A DNA stretch of 14,876 nt from an uncultured bacterium (GTDB lineage Bacteria > Patescibacteriota > Patescibacteriia > CAIQCM01). The notes under the pieces were generated by a model. That model was not told the DNA's origin. It searched no databases and saw nothing but the letters and a program-made list of their open reading frames with translations. Location: positions 1 to 14,876 of the forward strand of contig CAIQCM010000012.1 of assembly GCA_903870305.1 (NCBI GenBank). The letters run 5' to 3'. Both the position numbers and the translations under genes were made by a program. Each line of letters begins with the position of its first letter. Position 1 is the stretch's first letter. Below are positions 6,140 to 12,915 of this stretch, piece by piece.

Positions 6140-6168
6140 TTAAAGACCAAGGCGAAAAACGATATACT
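6140..6168 (+). promoter_or_regulatory. Probable promoter of the transglycosylase-to-ATPase operon
   Basis: TATACT (6163-6168, 5 of 6 matches) lies 10 nt before the ATG at 6179. At the standard 17-bp spacing the -35 would be TTAAAG (6140-6145), which is weak. A perfect TTGACA at 6129-6134 lies 28 bp from this -10, too far for ordinary sigma-70 geometry. The predicted transcript has a leader of only a few bases. Confidence 0.5.
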
Positions 6169-6178
6169 GTAATCAATT

Positions 6179-7762
6179 ATGCGACGAATTATCGTTTGTG
6201 TTTTTTGTCTTTGTGCCGCATTCTTCGGCCGCCAAGCGTTGGCGGATAATCCGGTGTATGCGCCGCTTGTAGGTAATCCCGATCCTAAAACATGGGTTCC
6301 GCCGTCCGCCACGGCCGCCGAGCCGCTTCCGGCAGCCGTCTCAACTCCGGCCCCGGCGATGCCGTCGATTGTGCCGGTTGCCTCGCCGGCCGTCGAACCG
6401 TCCGACCCACAGCTTGTATCCGCGCCGGCCGCACCGCAAAAGATGACCGCGCTCGACGCGATCGCGCGCGGCAAGAATTTGCTATCGCCGGTGCTCGCTG
6501 ATTTTAAAAGCAAAGAAGCGAAAGTCAAACCGCTTGCCTCAAAGACGGGAGCGACTGCGGCGGCGCTCGCCATTTGGGACAAGGCCGCCGACACGGTCAC
6601 GGTCGTGGGCGGCACGCGCGGGGCGAAATATTTCACCGCTGACGCGAACGGGCCGGTCGTTCCTATTGTGACGCTCGCGGGATATCAGACGGCATATCGC
6701 GACAGCAATCCGAACACGGTCGTTGTCGGCACGGTGCAGGCGAGCATGACGCAAGTGACGGTCAAGAAAAAGAAACTTTATAAGCCGGTTTTTTCATATT
6801 ACGTTCCGTACAACAGCGAATTGTATTCGACCGAAACGCTCGCCGCCGGTTCTGACTATCTTTCGTCGCTCATTAAGGACGCTTTTGACGATCTTGATTC
6901 AAAACAGATCGTCTCGCGCGCCTTTCCGGGTCAGGCGCTCACCGCGGTCATTGATCCGTATCTTATAAAATCGATCGCGGTCATTGAGAACGCCGACAGT
7001 CAAATTTACGAAGACAACAATTCCGAGGATTCGCTGGGGCGATTCTTGGTCAAGCTCGCGGTCAACAAAGAGGACGCTTTGGGGAACGTTGTTTCTTCGG
7101 CCGGCGCGCGCGGCATGGTGCAGTTCATCCCATCCACCTACAAGCTAATGGTCACCAAACGGACCGACCTCGCGCTTATTCCGGATTTTGTGAAGGGCAT
7201 GGCCGACCACAAGAACGCCATTAAGGCCGAAGCCGCGTATCTCGACATGATCCTGGCCGACCTGCCGCAAAGCGTCCGTGACACCTATTTAAGTAACAAA
7301 GGCGCGGCCGCGGAATATATCGCCGCCGGCTACAACGGCGGTTCGGTGCGGGTTAAGAAGGCCATTCAAATCTGGGGCGATGATTGGTCGGTTTCGCACG
7401 CGGGCGATTACGCTGCACTTACCGGGAAAGCGGCTTCGCTCAAATCGCGGATCGCGGCCATCGATAAAAAATTAAAATCCGCTTCCGCCGCCGCGGTAAA
7501 AACGCTAAAAGCTGAACGCGTCCAAGACGTTAATGCGCGCGCGACGGCGCTTGCGAACGCGGCGAAGATAAAGAACTCATGGATCTTCGCCGAAACGGCC
7601 GGGTATGTGGTGAAATTGCGTCGCGTTTATGATATGCTAGCCGCCGGCTTCTTTGCCACGCCTAACGCTCCGGATAATGCGCTCCCGACGGTCGCCTCCG
7701 CCGCCGCGCCAACGTCTCTCGCCTTAATAAATTCATCGGCGCCGGCCGCAACTAATCCGTAA
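6179..7762 (+). CDS. Secreted SLT-type lytic transglycosylase
   Basis: This protein is predicted to cleave the glycan strands of peptidoglycan outside the membrane. Of 527 residues, 1-22 form a signal peptide ending ALA. A Pro/Ala-rich linker follows (about 30-85), then an uncharacterised region to about 240, then an SLT-like catalytic domain. The motifs are the catalytic glutamate E270 in KSIAVIENAD, GARGMVQFIPSTY (309-321), AGYNGGS (383-389), and ETAGYVVKLRRVY near residue 475. The spacing between E270 and GARG (about 40 residues) is longer than in most SLT domains, and a charged Ala/Lys helix that may be a coiled coil (about 415-465) interrupts the domain before the last motif. The C-terminal 30 residues are Ala/Pro-rich and low in complexity. 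The helicase starts 6 nt downstream. The exact glycoside-hydrolase family is not certain. Confidence 0.82.
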   Translation: MRRIIVCVFCLCAAFFGRQALADNPVYAPLVGNPDPKTWVPPSATAAEPLPAAVSTPAPAMPSIVPVASPAVEPSDPQLVSAPAAPQKMTALDAIARGKNLLSPVLADFKSKEAKVKPLASKTGATAAALAIWDKAADTVTVVGGTRGAKYFTADANGPVVPIVTLAGYQTAYRDSNPNTVVVGTVQASMTQVTVKKKKLYKPVFSYYVPYNSELYSTETLAAGSDYLSSLIKDAFDDLDSKQIVSRAFPGQALTAVIDPYLIKSIAVIENADSQIYEDNNSEDSLGRFLVKLAVNKEDALGNVVSSAGARGMVQFIPSTYKLMVTKRTDLALIPDFVKGMADHKNAIKAEAAYLDMILADLPQSVRDTYLSNKGAAAEYIAAGYNGGSVRVKKAIQIWGDDWSVSHAGDYAALTGKAASLKSRIAAIDKKLKSASAAAVKTLKAERVQDVNARATALANAAKIKNSWIFAETAGYVVKLRRVYDMLAAGFFATPNAPDNALPTVASAAAPTSLALINSSAPAATNP

Positions 7763-7768
7763 CAACAT

Positions 7769-9040
7769 ATGACGCACGAAAATATTTCGAACGGTTTTGA
7801 CGGACTCGGCATTGCGCCGGGCTTGTTGGCCTCGCTCGACCGAATGAAGTTTACCGTTCCAACGCCGATCCAATCAAAGTCGATCCCGACGGCGATCGAG
7901 GGCAAGGATATGATCGGCATCGCGCAAACGGGCACCGGTAAAACGCTTGCTTTCGGCATTCCGATGATCCAGCGCCTGGCTCAGCTTAAGGGCAAGGGGC
8001 TTGTGATCTTGCCAACGCGCGAATTGGCGCTTCAAGTGGAAGAGCATCTGCATAAGATCGGACGCGGTATTGGTTTGCGCACGGCCGTGCTTATTGGCGG
8101 CGCGTCGCTTAACGTTCAAATTCAGCAGTTGCGCAAGAATCCGCACATCATCATTGCCACCCCGGGGCGTCTTTTGGACCACATGAACCAGCGCACCATC
8201 GATCTGCATGATGTTAAAATATTGGTGCTTGACGAAGCCGACCGCATGCTCGACATGGGCTTTGCGCCGCAGATCAACAAGATCTTGAACGCCGTGCCGG
8301 CCGAGCGTCAGACCCTGCTTTTTTCCGCGACCATGCCCGACGACATTGTGCGGATCGCGACCAAGCACATGAAACTCCCCGTGCGCGTCGAGGTGGCGCG
8401 CGCCGGTTCGGCGGCCGAAGGCGTTGAACAAGAATTATTCGTCGTTAAAAAAGAGGACAAGATCCGCTTGCTCGAGAAACTGCTCTCCGAATATCACGGT
8501 CCGATGCTGGTTTTTTCCCGCACAAAATTCGGCGCCAAAAAGATCACCCGCGCGGTGAACGCCATGCATCATCGCGCCGCCGAGATCCATTCCAACCGCT
8601 CGTTGAACCAGCGGCGCGAAGCGCTCGACGGCTTTAAGAATGGGAAATACCGCGTGCTTATCGCCACCGACATCGCCGCGCGCGGAATCGATGTGACCGG
8701 CATCGAAGTTGTTGTTAACTTTGACCTCCCCGAGAACGCCGAGGATTACGTGCACCGGATCGGCCGCACGGGCCGCGCCGGCCACAAGGGGCGCGCCATT
8801 TCTTTCGCCTGCCCGGATCAGCGCGCCGAGGTGCGCGAGATCGAGCGGCTCATGCGCATTAATCTTGAAATAACGCAATTGCCCGAACTGCCCCCTGCGA
8901 CCCAAAACGCCGTCATGAATCAGCGCCAATTTCCCGATGAACGCGCGCCGCGCGGCGATCGGCGGCAAGGTCGGCCGTTTCCGGCCGCGCGCCCGAGCGG
9001 TCGCGGCGGAAATTTTCCGCGCCGCCGTTTTGGACGGTAA
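7769..9040 (+). CDS. DEAD-box ATP-dependent RNA helicase, RhlE-like
   Basis: A complete two-domain RNA helicase of 423 residues. It has the Q motif FTVPTPIQ (28-35), motif I AQTGTGKT (52-59), Ia PTRELA (82-87), Ib TPGR (131-134), II DEAD (155-158), III SAT (186-188), IV LVFSRTK (247-253), V ATDIAARGID (299-308) and VI HRIGRTGR (329-336). The tail from about 380 is rich in Arg, Gly and Pro (RGDRRQGRPF and GRGGNFPRRR), as in RhlE/CsdA-type enzymes, and probably binds RNA without sequence preference. Roles known for the family are ribosome assembly, mRNA decay and cold adaptation. The neighbouring SpoU methyltransferase makes an rRNA or tRNA role plausible. It is spaced 6 nt from the transglycosylase and 5 nt from the next gene, so it is part of one transcript. 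Confidence 0.96.
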   Translation: MTHENISNGFDGLGIAPGLLASLDRMKFTVPTPIQSKSIPTAIEGKDMIGIAQTGTGKTLAFGIPMIQRLAQLKGKGLVILPTRELALQVEEHLHKIGRGIGLRTAVLIGGASLNVQIQQLRKNPHIIIATPGRLLDHMNQRTIDLHDVKILVLDEADRMLDMGFAPQINKILNAVPAERQTLLFSATMPDDIVRIATKHMKLPVRVEVARAGSAAEGVEQELFVVKKEDKIRLLEKLLSEYHGPMLVFSRTKFGAKKITRAVNAMHHRAAEIHSNRSLNQRREALDGFKNGKYRVLIATDIAARGIDVTGIEVVVNFDLPENAEDYVHRIGRTGRAGHKGRAISFACPDQRAEVREIERLMRINLEITQLPELPPATQNAVMNQRQFPDERAPRGDRRQGRPFPAARPSGRGGNFPRRRFGR

Positions 9041-9045
9041 AAAAT

Positions 9046-10374
9046 ATGTTCAAGAAAATATTTGTCTGTCTTTCGATCGTCGCTTTGCTCGCGCCGATGG
9101 GCGGCAGCGCGGCGTCGTCGCTCGCCGAGCGATTAAAAGGCCATGTGCTGTTGCAAGTCGCCTCGCACGGCGAAGCGTGGTATGTGGATCCGGTTTCGAT
9201 GCAAAGGATCTATCTTAAGGACGGCGCCGCGGCCTATAGCATCATGCGTTCGTACGGCTTGGGAATTTCGGAAGCCGATTACGCCAAGCTCGCGGCGGGG
9301 AACGTCGTCCTGCGCTCGCGAGTCACGGGACGGATTGTCTTGCGCGTGGCTTTGCACGGCGAGGCGTATTATCTTTGCCCGCGCACCAGCGTTCTTTCAT
9401 ATATCAAAGACGGAAGCGCGGCTTTCCAGATCATGCGATCGTGCGGTTTGGGAATATCGAATTCCGATCTCGCGCAAATTCCCGTCGCCCCGACCTCGTC
9501 CGTTCAACCGGCAACCGGCAACTCGCAACTAACAACCAGTAACTCGTTAGCCGGTTGCCCGATCTTCCCGTCCGACAATCCCTGGAACCAAGATATTTCA
9601 AAATTGCCAGTCGCCGCGAATTCGGCGGCTTATGTAAATTCTATCGGCGCCGCCAAAGGGCTTCATCCCGATTTCGGCGAAAATCGCGATTACGGAATTC
9701 CATTTAACATCGCCGACAATTCGACGCCGAAGTATTCGGTCGCTTTTGATTACGCCGATGAAAGCGACAAGGGGCCGTATCCCATTCCGGCGCGGCCGGA
9801 AATTGAAGGGGGATCGGATCAGCATTTGCTCGTTTTGCAAAAAGACGAATGCAAATTGTACGAACTTTATGACGCAACACTCAACACCGACCGCGGCGCG
9901 GGCTGGACGGCCGGCTCCGGCGCAATTTGGGACTTGAAAAGCAACGCCTTAAGGCCGGAAGGTTGGACCTCGGCCGACGCCGCCGGTTTGCCGATCCTGC
10001 CGGGGCTTGTCCGATACGACGAAGTGAGCGCCGGCGCCATTAACCATGCCATTCGTTTTACCGCACCCAAAACGCAAAAGGCCTATATTCATCCCGCGAC
10101 CCACGACGCGAGCTCCAGCACCGATCCGTCGCTTCCGCCCATGGGCCTGCGTGTGCGTCTCAAAGCAAGTTATGATATTTCAAAATTGCCGCCGCAAGCC
10201 AAGGTCATTGCCACGGCTATGAAAAAGTATGGCATGATCTTGGCCGACAATGGTTCGTCGTGGTTCTTCCAAGGCGCCTGGAGCGGCGGCTGGAACGACG
10301 ACGATCTCAACACCCTTAAGACCATACCCGGTTCGGCTTTCGAGGCGTTAGACACCGGGGCGCTTGTAAAATGA
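9046..10374 (+). CDS. Secreted two-repeat protein with conserved domain of unknown function
   Basis: A 442-residue exported protein. Residues 1-23 are a signal peptide (basic start, hydrophobic core, GGSAA cleavage region). Residues 30-76 and 96-143 are two copies of a repeat with the pattern LKGHVLLQV / HGEAWYVDP / YLKDGAAA / IMRSYGLGIS, a module I recall from many Parcubacteria surface proteins. A Ser/Thr/Asn linker (about 148-169) is encoded largely by heptanucleotide repeats. Residues 171-436 form a single domain beginning CPIFPSDNPWN, with LHPDFG, DYGIPF, GGSDQHLLV, SGAIWDLKSNALRPEGWTS, GLPILPGLVRYDE, HAIRFT, PPMGLRVRLK and ADNGSSWFFQG. I recognise this as a conserved family also found in Actinobacteria and other lineages, but know no function. 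Invariant-looking polar residues (H260, E273, H334, H353, D401) suggest an enzyme, as inference. Its stop overlaps the next start (ATGA). Confidence 0.82.
   Translation: MFKKIFVCLSIVALLAPMGGSAASSLAERLKGHVLLQVASHGEAWYVDPVSMQRIYLKDGAAAYSIMRSYGLGISEADYAKLAAGNVVLRSRVTGRIVLRVALHGEAYYLCPRTSVLSYIKDGSAAFQIMRSCGLGISNSDLAQIPVAPTSSVQPATGNSQLTTSNSLAGCPIFPSDNPWNQDISKLPVAANSAAYVNSIGAAKGLHPDFGENRDYGIPFNIADNSTPKYSVAFDYADESDKGPYPIPARPEIEGGSDQHLLVLQKDECKLYELYDATLNTDRGAGWTAGSGAIWDLKSNALRPEGWTSADAAGLPILPGLVRYDEVSAGAINHAIRFTAPKTQKAYIHPATHDASSSTDPSLPPMGLRVRLKASYDISKLPPQAKVIATAMKKYGMILADNGSSWFFQGAWSGGWNDDDLNTLKTIPGSAFEALDTGALVK
9505..9557. repeat. In-frame heptamer array with flanking palindrome
   Basis: Six consecutive heptamers fit YAACYNR: CAACCGG twice, CAACTCG, CAACTAA, CAACCAG and TAACTCG (9505-9546). 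They are followed by an arm GCCGGTTG (9550-9557) complementary to CAACCGGC (9512-9519), and by CTAAC (9529-9533) facing GTTAG (9546-9550). Because 7 is not a multiple of 3, the three reading phases give the varied linker QPATGNSQLTTSNSL between the secreted protein's repeat module and its C-terminal domain. Confidence 0.75.
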
Positions 10375-10871
10375 TCGCCGTCTTGCACAATATCCGCAGT
10401 TTACACAACGTCGGTTCGATCTTTCGGACGTCTGACGCGGTCGGAATTTCTAAAATATATTTGTGCGGCTACACGCCCGCGCCATATGATGAATTTGGTT
10501 TGCCAATTGGGCCGCTCGTCAAGACGGCGCTGGGGGCAGAGCGAACCGTTGCTTGGGAAAAGTGCGCCTCCACGACGCGGCTTTTGGACAAGTTGCGCGC
10601 CGACGGATATAAGATCTTCGCCGTTGAGCAAAGCAAAAGGTCAATGCCATACCAACGCTTGCGCCTTTCCAAGCGGCAACTTGAAAAGGCGGCGCTCATC
10701 GTGGGCAACGAGATAAAAGGCGTTTCACCGGCGGTGCTCTCTCGCGCCGACAAGATTTTGGAGATCCCGATGTTCGGGAAAAAAGAGTCGCTTAACGTCG
10801 CCGTGGCCTTTGGCATTGTCGCTTACGGCCTGCGGATGAATTCAAGCGACAGAACGCCTAAAAAAGCGTAA
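10371..10871 (+). CDS. TrmH/SpoU-family RNA methyltransferase
   Basis: A 166-residue SPOUT methyltransferase predicted to transfer a methyl group from S-adenosylmethionine to a ribose 2'-OH of tRNA or rRNA. Motif 1 is N7-x-RS-x-HNVGSIFRTSDA (7-23). Motif 2 is ALIVGNEIKGVS (108-119), with E114. Motif 3 is ILEIPMFGKKESLNVAVAFG (129-148), with S140-L141-N142 of the knotted cofactor site. It has only the catalytic domain, with no N-terminal L30e-like substrate-binding extension, so it resembles minimal TrmL/TrmH-type proteins. The target nucleotide cannot be told from sequence. The start codon overlaps the stop of the secreted-protein gene as ATGA, indicating translational coupling. Confidence 0.93.
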   Translation: MIAVLHNIRSLHNVGSIFRTSDAVGISKIYLCGYTPAPYDEFGLPIGPLVKTALGAERTVAWEKCASTTRLLDKLRADGYKIFAVEQSKRSMPYQRLRLSKRQLEKAALIVGNEIKGVSPAVLSRADKILEIPMFGKKESLNVAVAFGIVAYGLRMNSSDRTPKKA

Positions 10872-10874
10872 GAT
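10846..10874 (+). promoter_or_regulatory. Possible internal promoter before glycerate kinase
   Basis: GCGACA (10846-10851, 4 of 6) and TAAGAT (10869-10874, 4 of 6) are 17 bp apart. The -10 ends 8 nt before the ATG at 10883, the same geometry as the tgt promoter. The matches are only moderate and lie within the end of the methyltransferase gene, so this may be chance. Confidence 0.3.
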
Positions 10875-10882
10875 GATTTTCT

Positions 10883-12172
10883 ATGCCTGAACACATCATA
10901 AAAAACTTCGTCTCGCTCGCTAAAACGCCGGCCCGCCGCGACGCGCTAAAAATACTCGAAGCCGGCTTGAACGCCGTGCGCACTGATAAAGCCATCCGCG
11001 CCAAGTTGAAGTTAAAGGGGAATATCTTAACCGCCGGCCGCCGTAAATACGATCTTAAAAAATACGATCACGTCTATGTGATCGGTTTTGGAAAAGCATC
11101 GCACGCCGCCGCCGCCGAATTGGAAAAAATGCTGGGCTCCCGGCTTTCGGGCGGGATCGTGTTGGGGATTTCCGGCGGAAAACTTAAAAAGATAAAAACG
11201 CTCGTCGGAACCCACCCCTTGCCCAGCGAGAAGAATATCAGCGCGACCGGCGAGATTGTCGCGATGATCAAAAAAGCCGATTCCAAGGATCTGATCATCG
11301 CCGTGGTTTCCGGCGGCGGCTCGGCTTTGCTTTGCCGCCCATCGGGAGTCAAATGCGACGAGCTCGCCTTTATCACGCAAACGCTCATGCGCTGCGGCGC
11401 CGATATTCGCGAAGAGAACACCGTGCGCAAGCACCTTTCCGAGGTCTTGGGCGGACAATTTGCGCGTTTGGCCTATCCGGCCACCGTGCTCGGTCTTATT
11501 TTCTCCGACGTGCCGGGCGACGACATGAGCATGGTCGCTTCGGGTCCGACGCTCATGGATACGACGACCGTCGAGGACGCGGCGCGCGTGCTCGCCAAGT
11601 ACGATATCATCAAGTCATGTGCTTTGCCCGGCTGCGATCTGGCCGAAACGCCAAAGGATCCGGTCTTTTTCCGGCGCGTTCACAACCTGCTCGTCGTTTC
11701 TAACGGCGCGGCGCTCGTGGCCATGAAAGTCGAAGCCAAGCGGCTCGGTTACAAGGCGCGTATCTTGTCGTCGGCTTTGCAGGGCGAAGCGCGTTCGGTC
11801 GGCGGCAAACTTGCAACCATGCCGGAACCCGGCGAAGCGGTCATTGCCGGCGGCGAGACGACGGTGACGGTGGCGGGCCGCGGCGCGGGCGGCCGCAACC
11901 AAGAACTCGCGCTCGGCGCGTTGAAGCGCATCGTCGACGGAACGGTCGTGGTGGGCTGCGCTTCCGACGGGCTCGACAACGGTCCGGCTGCGGGCGGGAT
12001 TGCCGACTTCAAGACCAAAGAAGCGGCCAAGCGCCTTGGTCTTTCCGGCGACGCGTACCTCGCCAAGAACGACTCGTTCCCATTCATGAAAAAGACCGAC
12101 AGTCAGATAATGACCGGTCTTACCGAGATAAATATTTCCGACCTCATGCTCGCGCTGCGCAAAAAAGTATGA
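10883..12172 (+). CDS. Glycerate 2-kinase (DUF4147/MOFRL family)
   Basis: A 429-residue type-II glycerate kinase that phosphorylates D-glycerate with ATP. Characterised family members give 2-phosphoglycerate, which enters lower glycolysis at enolase. The N-terminal DUF4147 domain shows GFGKAS (68-73), GTHP (109-112), SGGGSALL (143-150), REENTVRKHLS (176-186), FSDVPGDD (207-214) and ASGPT (219-223). The C-terminal MOFRL domain shows GGETTVTV (323-330), GRGAGGRNQE (332-341) and SDGLDNGPAAGG (361-372). The final motif reads MTGLTEINISD where most members have TGPTGTN-x-x-D, a small departure near the active site. The length is normal. It is cytoplasmic, in the operon 11 nt after the methyltransferase, and overlaps the next gene by 4 nt. 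Confidence 0.93.
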   Translation: MPEHIIKNFVSLAKTPARRDALKILEAGLNAVRTDKAIRAKLKLKGNILTAGRRKYDLKKYDHVYVIGFGKASHAAAAELEKMLGSRLSGGIVLGISGGKLKKIKTLVGTHPLPSEKNISATGEIVAMIKKADSKDLIIAVVSGGGSALLCRPSGVKCDELAFITQTLMRCGADIREENTVRKHLSEVLGGQFARLAYPATVLGLIFSDVPGDDMSMVASGPTLMDTTTVEDAARVLAKYDIIKSCALPGCDLAETPKDPVFFRRVHNLLVVSNGAALVAMKVEAKRLGYKARILSSALQGEARSVGGKLATMPEPGEAVIAGGETTVTVAGRGAGGRNQELALGALKRIVDGTVVVGCASDGLDNGPAAGGIADFKTKEAAKRLGLSGDAYLAKNDSFPFMKKTDSQIMTGLTEINISDLMLALRKKV

Positions 12173-12915
12173 TCCGCACCCTGCGCACTCGTTTCAAGAA
12201 AGAGATCTTGGCCGAGTTTATTCCGCCCAAGCGGCCGACCAACAAGGTCGTCATCTTGTGCGACGGACTGCCCAGTTTGCCGGCCAAGGGCGAAGTGCTT
12301 GAATATTTTTCCCGTCTCGGCTACTGGGCTTTTCATATTCGCTACCGGGGCACGTGGGAGAGCGGGGGATTGTTCTTGGCCAAATCGCCGGAGCGCGACG
12401 TCATTGATTCGATCGACGGCATGCAAAAGGAATTCACCGAATATTGGGGCGGAAAAACATTTAGGATCAAGAATCCGCGGGTCTATCTCGTCGGCACCAG
12501 TTTCGGCGGCTGCACCGCGATCATGGCCTCACGCGACAAGCGGGTAAAAAAAGCCGTGGCGCTTTCTCCGGTCGTCGATTGGCAGGTGCAGAGCCGGATC
12601 GAGCCGATCCAAAAGCTCGCAACTTTTACGGCCAAGGCCTTTGGCGCGGTCTATCGGGTCGAACGGCGCGACTGGGACAAGTTAAAGGGCGGTTTGTTCT
12701 TTAATCCGATCGCTCATGAGCGTGAATTCGACGGCCGCAAACTTTTCATCATTCATGCGAAGAACGATCTCATTGTGCCTTGGAAGCCGACCGCGGGTTT
12801 TGCCAAGAGGATCGGCGCCAAATTCGTCATCGCGCGCTCAGGGGGCCACCTGCGTCTCGCCGCCGCGATCAAAAAACCGTACGCCCGCCGCATCGCCTCA
12901 TTCCTGAAATCATGA
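12169..12915 (+). CDS. Alpha/beta hydrolase (dienelactone hydrolase/peptidase-like)
   Basis: A 248-residue alpha/beta-fold hydrolase with a complete triad: nucleophile S111 in GTSFGG (109-114), acid D200 in HAKNDLIVP, and H227 in SGGHLRL. The early strand NKVVILCDGLPSLP (25-38) is followed by FHIRYRGTWESGG (55-67), which would form the oxyanion region. No signal peptide is visible, so it is probably cytoplasmic. The pattern fits the prolyl-oligopeptidase/dienelactone-hydrolase branch used for peptides and esters, but the substrate cannot be predicted. Its start overlaps the glycerate-kinase stop, and its stop overlaps the ATPase start, both as ATGA, so it is tightly coupled to both genes. Confidence 0.88.
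   Translation: MIRTLRTRFKKEILAEFIPPKRPTNKVVILCDGLPSLPAKGEVLEYFSRLGYWAFHIRYRGTWESGGLFLAKSPERDVIDSIDGMQKEFTEYWGGKTFRIKNPRVYLVGTSFGGCTAIMASRDKRVKKAVALSPVVDWQVQSRIEPIQKLATFTAKAFGAVYRVERRDWDKLKGGLFFNPIAHEREFDGRKLFIIHAKNDLIVPWKPTAGFAKRIGAKFVIARSGGHLRLAAAIKKPYARRIASFLKS

Noticed and set aside
5998..6636. Minus-strand open frame of 212 codons opposite the transglycosylase start
   Set aside because: It runs through a terminator and promoter region, its composition is the complement of the Ala/Pro-rich linker, and it shows no known domain.
9505..9546. CRISPR-like repeat array
   Set aside because: The units are 7 bp, contiguous and without spacers, and lie inside a coding sequence; there are no cas genes in the window.
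12780..12911. N-terminal extension of the ATPase by 44 residues
   Set aside because: The segment is read out of frame through the hydrolase catalytic histidine region. The ATGA overlap at 12912 matches the other junctions and gives a sensible N-terminus.
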